From: Triglochin maritima
Lineage: Eukaryota > Streptophyta > Magnoliopsida > Alismatales > Juncaginaceae
Direction: 5' to 3'
Length of the DNA stretch: 64,000 nt
NCBI GenBank assembly: GCA_963682175.1
Contig: OY821782.1
Location: forward strand, 33,253,741 to 33,317,740
A program made the position numbers and the translations under genes. Under the pieces are notes generated by a model, which saw only the letters and a program-made list of their open reading frames with translations, was not told the origin of the DNA and did not search any database. Of this stretch, positions 46,861 through 57,020 are shown piece after piece (the stretch's first letter is position 1; the number at the start of each line of letters is the position of its first letter).

Positions 46861-48290
46861 ATAATGAGACCTTGCCACTCATTATTGCTTCTGATCTTGC
46901 ACAAGATCAAGAGGTTGCCTTCAAAAGAGTACTCTTTGAAAACAAAGAGGCAATCGGGTGGTCCTTGAAGGATATCAAGGGAATTAGACCTGGTATTATT
47001 CAGCATCAGATCCACATGGAAGAGGATTCTAGGCCCCGCAGGGACCCGCAACGGAGATTGAATCCTGTACTGAAAGAAGCCGTCCGAAATGAGGTTCTTA
47101 AGTGCTTGGATCATGGCATAATCTATCCTATCTCTGATAGTTCGTGGGTGAGTCCTGTCCATGTGGTTCCCAAAAAGTCAGGCGTGACAGTTGTGGAGAA
47201 TGAGCATAATTAGCTTATCCCGACACGCCTGCAAACTGGCTGGTGAGTTTGCGTTGATTATCGCAAGCTCAATGCGGCAACGCGGAAAGATCATTTCCCG
47301 TTGACATTCATTGATCAGATGTTGGAAAGGTTGGCCGGACATGAGTATTATTGTTTTCTTGATGGATACTCTGGTTACAACCAAATTCCCATCACCCCCG
47401 AGGATCAAGAGAAAACCACATTTACTTGTCCCTTTGGCACGTTTCAAAGGTGTATGATTAGCATCTTCTCCGATATGGTTGAGCGTTTCCTTGAGATCTT
47501 CATGGACGACTTTTCCATATTTGGTGCTTCCTTTGATGAGTGCCTTCATCACTTGAGCCTTGTCCTCAAGCGATGCCGTGAGAAGAACCTCGCTCTCAAT
47601 TGGGAGAAATGTCACTTCATGGTGAAGCGAGGGATTGTACTTGGACATGTGGTCTCAAGTAGGGGAATTGAGGTCGATCCCGCCAAAGTGGGTATCATTG
47701 CTAATCTCCCACCGCCACGTAATGTGAAGGATATCCACGCTTTTTTTGGGGCATGCTGGATTCTATCGGCGGTTCATTCAGGATTTTAGCAAAATTGCTC
47801 GACCTCTCACCGCCTTGTTGGCTAAGGATGTCATTTTTGAGTTCACACCGGATTGCCACCATGCCTTTTTGACCTTGAAGAAAGAGTTGACTTCAGCTCC
47901 CATTATTAAGGCACCGGTGTGGACTGAACCCTTTGAGATAATGTGTGATGCATCTGACTTCGCTGTGGGAGCAGTGCTTGGGCAACGATTGGACAAAATG
48001 CCTCATGTGATCTACTATGCCAGTAGAACACTCAATGATGCCCAATTGAACTACACTGTGACCGAGAAGGAATTCTTAGCGATCATATTTGCTTTGGAGA
48101 AATTCCGGTCGTACTTGATTGGCTCCCACGTGATTATCTATTTTGGTCACACAACCATCAAGCACCTCATGGAGAAGAAAGATGCAAAATCCTGACTCTT
48201 GAGATTGATCTTGTTGTTACAAGAACTCGATCTCGAGATTCGGGACAAAAAAAGGTGTGAAAATGTTGTAGCTGACCACTTGTCTCGTCT
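46861..48290 (+). pseudogene. pol: Reverse transcriptase-RNase H of element A, broken
   Basis: Copies the element RNA into DNA and degrades the template. RT N-terminal part at 46872-47213 (EAIGWSLKDIKGIRPGI, SSWVSPVHVVPKKSG), stop after NEHN, then VDYRKLNAATRKDHFPLTF, YYCFLDGYSGYNQIPI and the catalytic FMDDFSIFG (about 47501). The conserved block normally between PFGTF and QRCM is missing in frame (about 16 residues; junction near 47443). A frameshift at about 47750 leads into RNase H (ICDASDFAVGAVLGQ-like, 47941; TEKEFLAIIFALEKF), which has a stop at 48196 where a Trp is expected, then DHLSRLE. Confidence 0.88.
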
Positions 48291-49680
48291 AGAGATGACC
48301 AACCCACATGACCAAATCATTGATGACAAATTTCCTGACGAGCAGTTATTCACGATCGAAGATAACCCTTGGTTTGCCGACATCGTGAACTACCTCGTGA
48401 CGGAGCAACTTCCTGTGGGTTGGTCAAAATCTTACCAAACCAAATTTAGATCTTATGTCAGATTCTTCCACTGGGACGACCCCTACCTATTCAAATACTG
48501 CTCTGACCAAATTTTCAGGTGGTGCGTCCCAGATACCGAGTTCCAAAGTTTGCTCCACTTCTGTCATTCCAAGGCATGTGGAGGACACTTTGGAGCAAAG
48601 AAAACTGCTCCCAAGGTGCTCCAATCTGGATTCTACTGGCCCTCTCTTTTCAAGGATGCTTACCACTTTTGTAAGCAATGTGATAGGTGTCAGCGCCTTG
48701 GCAGGATTGGTCAACGTGACATGATGCCTTTGCAAAATGTCATTGTTGTCGACATCTTCGATGTGTGGGGCATCACTTTCATGGGTCCCTTCCCGAACTC
48801 GTTCGGGAATGTTTACATTCTGGTGGCCGTTGACTATGTGTCTAAGTGGGTTGAGGCTATACCCACAAAGACCAATGACAACAAGGTGGTCACCAAATTC
48901 TTGAGGGACATTTTTGCGCGATTTGGTACTCCTCGTACCATAATCAGCGATAATGGTACCCACTTCTGTAATCGCTCCCTTGAAGCGCTTATGAGGAAAT
49001 ATCCGATCACCCACAAGCTTGCGACCCCATATCATCCGCAAACTAGTGGGCAGGTCAAAATCTCTAACCGTCAATTAAAGCAAATTCTTGAGAGGACGGT
49101 TAGTTCCTCGAGGAAGGATTGGTCAACCAAGTTGAATGACGCGTTGTGGGCCTTCCGCACCGCGTACAAGATCAATTTGGGTATGTCCCCATATCGGGTA
49201 GTGTACGGCAAGGCTTGCCACCTACCTGTCGAGCTTGACCATCGTGCTTTCTGGGCGATCAAGAACCTGAATATGGATCTTGATCAAGCAGGAGTACAAC
49301 GTAAGCTCGACATTGTGGAATTAGAAGAGCTACGCAATGATGTGTACGAGAATGCCAAAATTCATAAGTCCCGAGCCAAGATGTTTCACGATCGCATGAT
49401 TATGCGAAAGGTATTTACGGCCGGGCAGAAGGTGTTGCTCTACAATTCCCGGCTTCATCTGTTTGCGGGTAAGCTCCGCAGTCGCTGGTCTGGCCCGTTT
49501 ATTGTCCAAACCGTCTATCCTCATGGAGCGGTTGACATCTTGAACCCAGGGAATGGGGACGTGTTCAAAGTTAATGGACAACGCCTCAAACCCTACTTGG
49601 AGAGGGCACCAGCCGAAGTCGAGGAGGTCATGTTCCTTCATGAACCTCCCTCGCACTCAACCATTCATGCTCCTGCATGA
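48291..49680 (+). pseudogene. pol: Integrase of element A with altered catalytic Glu
   Basis: Inserts the DNA copy into the genome. The frame is open from 48199 to the stop at 49680. HHCC zinc finger: H and H in [15 protein letters not shown] (about 48551-48590) and CKQCDRC (about 48673). Core: first Asp in [14 protein letters not shown], second in [13 protein letters not shown] (about 48946). The third residue of the DDE triad is Lys in [16 protein letters not shown] (about 49035), where the family has Glu, a single G to A change. C-terminal part: NARLH-like [19 protein letters not shown], then a short tail, no chromodomain. It is otherwise the best preserved coding region of A. Confidence 0.88.
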
Positions 49681-51216
49681 GTGGTTGTGCTTTCAGGTTT
49701 GTTAAAAAAAACTCCTTCAGTGAGCATCGATTGTTGTGGGCTCCAACCCTTGTGTATTTGGGCTCCATTTCTTTCACGTATTTGTATCCCTTCTTTATCA
49801 TCTCACAGGTTTTGAGGGAATTCGGGTTGTGTCCATCAACATAACCTTGCACTTCCCTTTGTTCTTCATGTTGGTGAGATCTCTCCTTTTTCATGCATAA
49901 ATCCATGTAGTATATTGCTTGCATTCATTGAGGACAATGCATGAAGTAGGTGTGTGGGGGGGGTGTTGTACGTGTGTACATAGTCGAGTCTTTTCTTTTG
50001 ATTTTGTTTTCTTTTGTTTGCATTGTTAGGGTCATGTTAGTGTGCTGCATTTAATATCGATATATCTGCTTGCCATGATCCTTGGGTGACTTGTCTTCTT
50101 TTGCTTGCCTAGTGCTTTAAAATTTTCACATTTCTTTCAAAATCTTCATGTGTTTGCGAAAGAAAATGTTTTGTGGGTTTTGCGTGTGTTTAGCATGTGC
50201 AATACCGTTAAGAGGCAAAGTAAAAAGAAAGGTCTCAAAATTGTCTTGAACTTGATGCATTAGGATATCTAGTACAATGGCTTTAGGATTTATCGAGTCG
50301 TTAGGATGCACCCCAGTTTTCCTTTGGGGGTGAGTAATCATTGGGTTTCCGTGCTCAAACATTTAAAGAAGTCCACCCTGAACCTAGTGAGTCAATAATT
50401 TGTGTTTGTTAACTTAAGGAAGTTTGTTGTAGTCAAGGACCCTTTAAATCTTGTTGTGAGACATTAAGTGTAGGGGTTTTGGTTCATGTGTAGATAAGAA
50501 ATAAGTGAGTAGGTGTTCTCTCTTCTCGCACGGCTCCTATTACTCGGGAAAGTAGGTCTGAGGGGACTTTGTGCCTGGTGCTTTCGAGTCATCAGACTTG
50601 GGATGCGCTGACCAAACTCCTGTTACACAGGTGGTAGGGATTGCCCTATGTGGAGATTTGGGGAAAGGTGTACGTGATAGTGTAAGTCCTCATGGGCAAT
50701 GATGCACGAAACCTGACCCTGGGAGAATGAAGCTCCAACTAATAAAAAGAAAAAAAATGAGAAAAAAAACAAAAAGAAAAAAAATGGTAATGCAAATAAG
50801 AACCTTAATGGACTCTACACTTTGTATCACTTGAGGATGTTAAGGTTGTCCATGTCTTTCACTTAATTCTTGATTTAACTTGCACGAATGGTTCATTAGG
50901 TTAGGTGTGTGGACTGATTACCTATATAGAGTTGGCCCGTAGGATTACCGCGTCCAATGATCGACAAAATATTTCCAACAAGTCGAGTGTCTAGATTGAA
51001 TAATGCATTTTGTTCGGATTTTGTAGGTATATCCCCTGAAAACCCTCAGGGGACAACACTCCTCCTCCTTGGCAACAAGGAGGTTTAACGGCTTGTTGCA
51101 CGTGCTAAGTGCAACCGTGATTCCTACGAAAGTGAGTTAGGATTTCTTGTGTCTCGTTTGTTTTTCTCTTTCTTTGTTTTGCTCGAGACTAGCAAAAACT
51201 TAGGTGTGAGGGTATT
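49681..51216 (+). other. 3' non-coding region of element A
   Basis: 1.5 kb between integrase and the 3' LTR; no env-like frame is readable. It starts with a CATTG-AGGA-CAATG hairpin and a purine tract AGGTGTGTGGGGGGGGTG (about 49948-49965), has an A-rich stretch near 50745-50790, the hairpin block at 51064-51115, and the terminal PPT (AGGTGTGAGGGTATTT, to 51216). Confidence 0.7.
51064..51115 (+). other. Conserved hairpin pair in the 3' region of A
   Basis: Hairpin 1: CCTCCTTG-GCAA-CAAGGAGG (51064-51083), perfect 8-bp stem, GNRA loop. Hairpin 2: GTTGCAC...GTGCAAC (51095-51115). Both stem halves of hairpin 1 differ from B and D, yet pairing and loop type are kept. The next 30 nt are almost identical in all three. 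Confidence 0.65.
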
Positions 51217-52753
51217 TGATTGACATTATTTCATGCTAATATTTGTACCTTACATCCATTATCTTACACCTAAGCAATGCTACGTGACGAGTTTTATGTT
51301 TAGTTTTCAGGAATAAAGATGTTTGAAGAGAATAGTCATGAAAGGACCCAAAAGCAGGAAAAATGACTTAATTGTGAGACCTGGGGACTAAGATGCAAGG
51401 GAGAAGGACCTGATCGTAAGACCGAAGGACCTAAGAGCAAAACAGGAAACTCCACACCATCATGGGGAGTATTTTGGCAATTCGATTCGGGTCGGAGCTC
51501 CAACAAACCAAGTAGATGCATCAAAGACCAAGAAATACTTCCATCAAAGCCTAACACAAAACCCAGACGGATCTGGGCCTTATAGACCGTCAATTGGCGG
51601 TCTGGATCAGCCCAGATCCGCTCAGCTTTCTCCTGGACTTGTATTAATGTGTGTTTAGGCTATTTTTGGTATTGGTTTAGTCCCACATCGGGGGATTGTC
51701 CCGGATTAGCTTTTTCCATGCTTATAAATAGAACTCTTCACCTTCCATTGTATCTATCTCTCTCTTTGGTGGCATCTTCCCTACTTAGAGTGAAGTCTTG
51801 AAGCAAAACTTTAGTGGAGGAAGAGCTGCTTGTAATTTGAGTGAGTTAATAATAGATGTTTTCATTAGTTTGTTAATTCTTGCTTAGTTAATTTCCTTTA
51901 ATATGCTTGCTTTGGTGCTTGTTTAGTTTTACGCTTCTTTAATATTTCTTGCTTGATTAGTATAGTTTCATTTCAGTATAATACTTCATTTTATTAGAGT
52001 AGTTAGTTTAAATATGAGTGAGTAGTTCCATCCCCATTTGGTGGGTGAAGAAATATGTGATATAATCATGTAGTGTATTAAGTGTGTGTTATCTTTATCC
52101 CTTGAGCTTTATATGATTTCCATAACCATCTAATGGGTTTTCACTCTTATCTTTGATATGTTAATGCTCTTGAATGAAGCTTAGCTTATGCTTTGATTAG
52201 TGGACCTATTCTATGGGGAATGATAAGGTTAGGATATGGATGAAGTTAATATTAGAAACATAATTTGTAGTGTATGTGCTCTTGTTGCCTTTACCTTAGC
52301 TAATGTCTTGTATGTTTTAATGATGTAGTCTTATCTTAATTCATGTGGAGGCATAGTAGGGTCCAGTCTTTATACTTGAGTTCATTTAGCTTCATTCCAA
52401 TTATTGTCTTGTATATTTTAATGATGTAGTCTTATCTTAATTCATGTGGAGGCAAAGTTGGATGTAGTTTTATGATTTCATGCACTACATGTTGTGAGAA
52501 GCTTAATTGAACACACACACACACACATCTTCATATTCACATTATTTCTTTATCCCCTATGGGGCTTAGTTTTATTGCTTATCTTCATTTCCTTTTTGCA
52601 TCTTAGTGTAGTTTAGTGTAACCAACCTTTCTGTCCTTTTTACCTCTCGCCTTCGAACAAACCAATCGTCGACACACCTCCCAGTGGACGACCCGTATTT
52701 GCCACCGCTTCAATGCGGTCGTGCACTTGCGGTTAATATAAAACGATCAATCA
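51217..52753 (+). repeat. 3' LTR of element A
   Basis: 1537 bp, same as the 5' LTR, with scattered substitutions. The palindrome at 51584-51603 reads AGACCGTCAATTGGCGGTCT (one C to T change). Followed by TCAAC. Confidence 0.94.
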
Positions 52754-53977
52754 TCAACCAAATATGTGATATTGTCCGACCGTTTATATAGTTTCGGTCG
52801 ACCGGTTATATATGTTTGTTCGACCGTTTCCATGCTTTTGTTCAACTAAATTATGATGTTGTGTGAGCGGTTTGTGGATACTCAAATTCAATGATTTTGT
52901 TGGTAAGTGATGCTTCATGTTATCTTTTGTATACTATGATGGATGTTGTTCAACTCTGTGGGGGCGTGGAGACTGCCTAGCTTTTACGGCGGCGGAGTAG
53001 ATAGACTCCGTGAGGTGAGGTTGTTGCCCAGCCTTTACGGCGACAGAGTTGACTACCGTACTATTATCCGATGGATGTTATGTTGATTTATGTATACTTT
53101 TGTATGTACTCTTATGAGTCAAGTATGAGGCCGATGATATATTCTGGTAAAGTATGTAACCGATGGTATATTCCGACAAAGTATGTGGCCGATGATATTT
53201 CCGACTAATTGGATGTGACGGGTGACCATGTAGGGCCCATTGTTATTATTAATGTAGATGTTCTTTTATTATGTTAAGTAAAGTTCTGTGTTACTGTACT
53301 ATATACCATGTGTACTAGTATGTAAGTGTTATGTAATAAGATATCATATGCATATATGTGGATTTGGCATACGAGATTTTCTTATGGAAACTCAGGCATA
53401 GTTCCATGTTTTTCAGGCCCGGAGCGACAATGAGAGGGTGGGGACTGAGGACGAGCGCACCATTACTGGATTCTTCTGTCTTACTTTGAGGTTGTTATCA
53501 TTACATGTGTATAGTCCATATTGTCATCTTGAATGTAATCATAATTTTGACAAACTCCTGTATAAATGTGATCCGAGTAGCATAATCTTGTGGTTGAGAT
53601 CCTTATGTTAATTTTTTTAAACATTTTACTATTTTTGGGAACGTTACTAATAGTACCTAGAATTATCAAGTAGTTGGCTTTTTTGGCACAAGAAACTCAT
53701 TCAAACTATGCCCACTAGTCTGCAGCACTCTTAACTCTCCGAAGACAAACTGAATTGCTAAACATCGCCCCAAAATTACTTAAATTGTCCCTTGAAATTA
53801 CCATTTTGCCATTCTCTTATTTCTACTGCTATAACGCGACATTTTACCCTCCTATCACACATCTCTCTTCATATTCCTCTTATAATCATAAAAAATAATG
53901 TTTTGGAGGTCAGTAATGAACCAACGAACGCCCCAGTGTACTCGAATCTAGTAAAATATCTAACATCTTTTGAATAA

Positions 53978-54201
53978 AAAAATAATAAAAAATTACGGGC
54001 GTCCGACGGAGCCGCCCCTACGTAGGAGGGGGCGTCTGGCTAAGACGCCTCCCCATGGGGGAGGCGTGTTACCCAGACGCCTTACCCATCGGGTAGGCGT
54101 TTTACCTAGACGCTCTGCCCTTGGGACAGGCGTCTTAGCCAGACGCCCCCTCCTACGTGGGGGCGGCTCCGTCGGACGCCCGTAATTTTTTATTATTTTT
54201 T
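53978..54201. repeat. GC-rich inverted repeat with hairpin array
   Basis: Long inverted repeat: arm TTACGGGCGTCCGACGGAGC at 53993 pairs with the end at 54188. Inside are four or five hairpin units of the type GGCGTCTGGCTAAGACGCC (7-bp stem, 5-nt loop). The same unit recurs at about 54655-54800 in the same transposon. Confidence 0.8.
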
Positions 54202-54309
54202 TAAAAAGATAATTAATTATAAATTTAGATAATTGTTAAATTAATTAATTAATAAGTTAATAATTACTATATTCGGATGACCGATACCCCTTAGTTACAC
54301 CGAAAATTC

Positions 54310-54525
54310 AAAAATTTCCAGATCCAACAATTTCAAAATCCAAAAAATTTCCAGGGGGCGCTGCCCCCTTGCCACCCCCGCCATCTCACCGGCGAGGTGG
54401 AATGCCGCTCGCTCACCGGGGAGCGAGACCCCCGAACGACCTGTCGAGGTGGTATTTGTAAATCAGGATGTTTTACCACCGGGGGATTTTGGAACTTAAA
54501 AAATGTTGGATCTGGAAATTTTTTG
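54310..54525. repeat. Second inverted repeat inside the DNA transposon
   Basis: AAATTTCCAGATCCAACA (about 54313) pairs with TGTTGGATCTGGAAATTT (about 54503). The centre is GC-rich, with GGGGGCGCTGCCCCC at about 54355. Confidence 0.65.
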
Positions 54526-55062
54526 AATCTTCATCACTTGCAAAAAAACTCATTGTAATCCGACCGGTTACCACCGAAAACTTGCAAAGAAACGTCAAAT
54601 AATTTGAGATAACACACCGTATAATTTTAATTTGACAAAAAAATTAAAAAAACGGGACGTCTGGCTAAGACGTCTGTACCATCGTGGAGGCGTCTGGCTA
54701 AGACGCCTCCATCATGGTTGAGGCGTCTTAGCGAGACACTTAGACCATGGTATAGGCGTCTGGCTAAGACGCCTGGACCATCGTGGAGGCGTCTGGTAGT
54801 TGGAAAAAAACTATCGCGCTTAGCCAGATGCCCGAGTTGGAAAAAAATCCGTCTCCGTTACTTCGCCTGATCTAGGTGTTTCGCCAGATATTTTCGTGGT
54901 GTTGGTACTAGGAATGTTAGTAAAACTGAGTCAAAAACCTTGTTTAAAGACACGGGACGATATGGGTATTAAATATATTGTTAAGGGCAATTTGGTAATT
55001 TCAAGGAACGATTTAAGTAGTTTTGAGGCGACGTTTAGTAGTTCCCAAAACAAATGAAGGTG

Positions 55063-55150
55063 AAAACTCTAGGGCAATGATAGGTTGAGCTCACAAGAAC
55101 CACCCACACGAATAGGAGCTATACCCGTCCAATTAACTACGCCACCACTC
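55063..55150 (-). repeat. Possible tRNA-derived SINE head
   Basis: On the minus strand GTGGCGTAGTTAATTGGACG resembles a tRNA D-arm with an A-box, and GGTGGTTCTTGTGAGC sits where a B-box would be. There is no clear tail or duplication. It lies between the DNA transposon and the PPR gene, possibly inside its 5' UTR. Weak. Confidence 0.22.
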
Positions 55151-55268
55151 AAAGGCGGAATCTGAGAACGAGCTTCGGGAAGCCCCTTCCGGAGGCGTTT
55201 GAACGCGGGAACGGGATTGGGGTGATCGAACCCACCTTTGTCGATCTCGATCTCGACGTCGTTCCTTA

Positions 55269-57020
55269 ATGCGCTACATCCCAGCGGACTCGACCTTAAT
55301 CTCCCTCGCCGCCCACCACGCCGCGACCAACGACATCCGCTCCATCACCGTCTTCCTCCGCAACCTCCCCCGCCGCCGCCTTCCAGAGCCCCTCTTCCTC
55401 CCGATACTTCGCTGCTACGCCCACCTCCGCCTCCCCCACCTCGCCATCTCCCTCTTCCACTCCCTCCTCCCCCGCTTCCTAACCCCTCCCTCCTTCCTCT
55501 CCCTCAACACCACTCTCTCCGCCCTCCTCTCCTCCCACCAACCTCTCTTCGCCCTCCACCTCCACCGCTCTCACCCCCACATCACTCCCAACCTCCTCAC
55601 CTTCAACCTCCTCCTCGCCTCCCACGCCCGCTGGGCCCACCCGGACCAAACCCTAGCATTCTTCCGGGAATTCCACCACCTTCATCGTCGCCGATTCTCC
55701 CCGGATGTGTTCTCTTACACTACTGTTATTTCCGCTCTGGTGGACGCTTCCAGGCTCGATGAGGCGGTCGTGATGCTGGACGAGATGAGCGTTGAGGGGG
55801 TGGCACCGGCGCCGGCCACGTTTAATGTGATTCTACGGGGGTTTTGTCGTGTCGGGGATTTCGTCGCGGCGGGTAAGATTTTGAACTCCATGCGGCTTAA
55901 GAATTGCGAGCCAAATCAGATTACGTATAATACTGTTATTCATGGGCTCATGAAAAGGAGGAAGGTTGAGGCTGCTGTCAATCTGTTTTGTAAAATGTCT
56001 GAGAGGGATTGTGTTCCAAATGATGTTACGTTTGCCACGATTCTCGATGGGCTTGTGAAGAATGGGAGGATGGCAGATGCCGAAGGGGTTTTGGCGGCGA
56101 TGTTGGAGCGGAATTTGACGGTCGGGCCGTTTGTTTACTCGGCTTTGATTGGGGGGATGTTTAGGTGTGGGCGGGTGGACGATGCAATGAGACTTTGGAT
56201 GGAAATGGTGGATAGAGGGGTTAAGCCGAATATTGTGCTTTATACTAATTTGGTTGATGGGCTTTGCCGGGTTAGTCGGATGGATGCGGCAGAGGAGGTG
56301 TTTGGTAGGATGGTGGCGGAGCGGGATTGTCAGCCGAATGCTTTTACTTTTAGTTGTATGGTGAGGGGTTATTTTAAGGCCGGTAAGCCCGAGAAGGCAC
56401 TCGTCAAGTGGAAGGAAATGGTTGGGTTGGGTAACGAGCCTACCACGGTTAGTTATAGCATTTTGATCAACGGTTTGTGTGAGGAGGGAAGGATAAGAGA
56501 GGGTTTGATGGTGTGGCGGCACATGATGGGGAAAGGTTGTGAGGTTGATGTTGTCGCTTACACATCAATGATCAAAGGGTTGTTCGGTTGTGGAAGGGCA
56601 ATGGATGCCGTGAGGTTGTTCCATGAAATGGTGGCCTCTAGAGGAGTGAAGCCGGACATGTTCACTTATAATGTTGTGTTTACCGGGTTGTGCCGGGTTG
56701 GAGACCTACCCAAAGCAGTCGGATTGCTCAATAGAATGGTGAACGACGACGATTGTGATGGCGGATGTGACCCGGATGAGGTCACTTGTAATGTATTTTT
56801 GGGTAATATTGGGGGAGGCGAGAAAGGGATAGAGTTCTTGGATGGTTTGGTGGTGAGGTTGTGTGCACGACGAAGGGTCGGGGGCGTTACGAATGTGGTG
56901 GAATTGATGTTACGTCGGGGGTTCACCCCATTGCCGACGACATGGGAGAAGGTGGTGAGAGTGGTGTGTAGGAGCGGGAAGGTGATGAGAAGCTTGGAGA
57001 GGTGTTGGAGGCAAATTTGA
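55269..57020 (+). CDS. EMB1025: P-class pentatricopeptide repeat protein, EMB1025-like
   Basis: Intact single-exon gene of 583 codons. PPR proteins bind organelle RNA one base per repeat and act in RNA stability, splicing or translation. Residues 1-110 are Arg/Leu/Pro/His-rich, with weak helical repeats. From about 147 to 500 there are roughly ten 35-residue repeats with the usual TYN(T/I)(V/L)I(D/H)GLC-like pattern (VFSYTTVISALVDASRLDEA, QITYNTVIHGLMKRRKVEA, IVLYTNLVDGLCRVSRMDA). The non-repeat C-terminus (LVVRLCARRRVGGVTNVVEL ... CWRQI) is the tail I know from Arabidopsis EMB1025 (At4g20090), a predicted mitochondrial protein needed for embryo development. No E/DYW editing domain. The start is the first in-frame ATG after a TGA at 55200. 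The 5' third is strongly GC-rich. Orthology is inferred by eye. Confidence 0.85.
   Translation: MRYIPADSTLISLAAHHAATNDIRSITVFLRNLPRRRLPEPLFLPILRCYAHLRLPHLAISLFHSLLPRFLTPPSFLSLNTTLSALLSSHQPLFALHLHRSHPHITPNLLTFNLLLASHARWAHPDQTLAFFREFHHLHRRRFSPDVFSYTTVISALVDASRLDEAVVMLDEMSVEGVAPAPATFNVILRGFCRVGDFVAAGKILNSMRLKNCEPNQITYNTVIHGLMKRRKVEAAVNLFCKMSERDCVPNDVTFATILDGLVKNGRMADAEGVLAAMLERNLTVGPFVYSALIGGMFRCGRVDDAMRLWMEMVDRGVKPNIVLYTNLVDGLCRVSRMDAAEEVFGRMVAERDCQPNAFTFSCMVRGYFKAGKPEKALVKWKEMVGLGNEPTTVSYSILINGLCEEGRIREGLMVWRHMMGKGCEVDVVAYTSMIKGLFGCGRAMDAVRLFHEMVASRGVKPDMFTYNVVFTGLCRVGDLPKAVGLLNRMVNDDDCDGGCDPDEVTCNVFLGNIGGGEKGIEFLDGLVVRLCARRRVGGVTNVVELMLRRGFTPLPTTWEKVVRVVCRSGKVMRSLERCWRQI

Larger units (their letters stand above)
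42053..52753 (+). mobile_element. Full-length Athila-like Ty3/Gypsy element A
   Basis: 10.7 kb with equal 1537-bp LTRs, tRNA-Asp-type PBS, leader, gag-PR, RT-RNase H, integrase, long 3' non-coding region and PPT. The duplication TCAAC is perfect (42048-42052 and 52754-52758), inside LTR#2. The lineage is Athila by gag and protease type, INT ending without a chromodomain, and a long region between INT and the 3' LTR where some Athila elements have an env-like gene; none is readable here. Gag and RT deletions, stops and an altered integrase make it inactive. Confidence 0.93.
41139..53647 (+). repeat. Solo long LTR#2 (about 1.8 kb net) split by element A
   Basis: Left segment 41139-42052, right segment 52754-53647. 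It starts TGTTAGAATGG and ends GGGAACGTTAC, with TAATA directly outside at 41134-41138 and 53648-53652 as a likely 5-bp duplication. Internal blocks match LTR#1 in the same order (TTCGCGAGAAGAAGAA, the GGTCGACCG cluster, GTGGGGGCGTGGAGACTGCC, GATGTGACGGGTGACCATG). No internal element sequence remains, so it is a solo LTR into which A later inserted. Confidence 0.72.
53751..55046. mobile_element. Non-autonomous inverted-repeat DNA transposon, possibly Mutator-like
   Basis: Terminal inverted repeats of about 65 bp: the left arm 53751-53815 (GCTAAACATCGCCCCAAAAT, TTGTCCCTTGAAATTACC) pairs with 54985-55046. Flanks AAGACAAAC (53742-53750) and AAAACAAAT (55047-55055) agree at 7 of 9 positions, as a 9-bp duplication with decay would. 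There is no transposase frame. The interior is nested inverted repeats. Long terminal repeats and 9-bp duplication suggest Mutator-like, but this is a guess from structure. Confidence 0.6.

Noticed and set aside
49681..51216. env-like gene in the 3' region of A
   Set aside because: No frame of useful length with signal peptide or membrane segments; only non-coding blocks shared with B and D.
53970..54185. 71-codon Arg/Gly-rich frame in the DNA transposon
   Set aside because: It is a translation of the hairpin array, not a protein.
55225..55245. GATCGAACCCACC as a tRNA T-arm
   Set aside because: No acceptor, D or anticodon arms fit around it. It is PPR 5' flank.
55238..55762. 174-codon Pro-rich frame overlapping the PPR gene
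   Set aside because: It is the +1 frame shadow of a GC-rich coding region, with low complexity and no family pattern.
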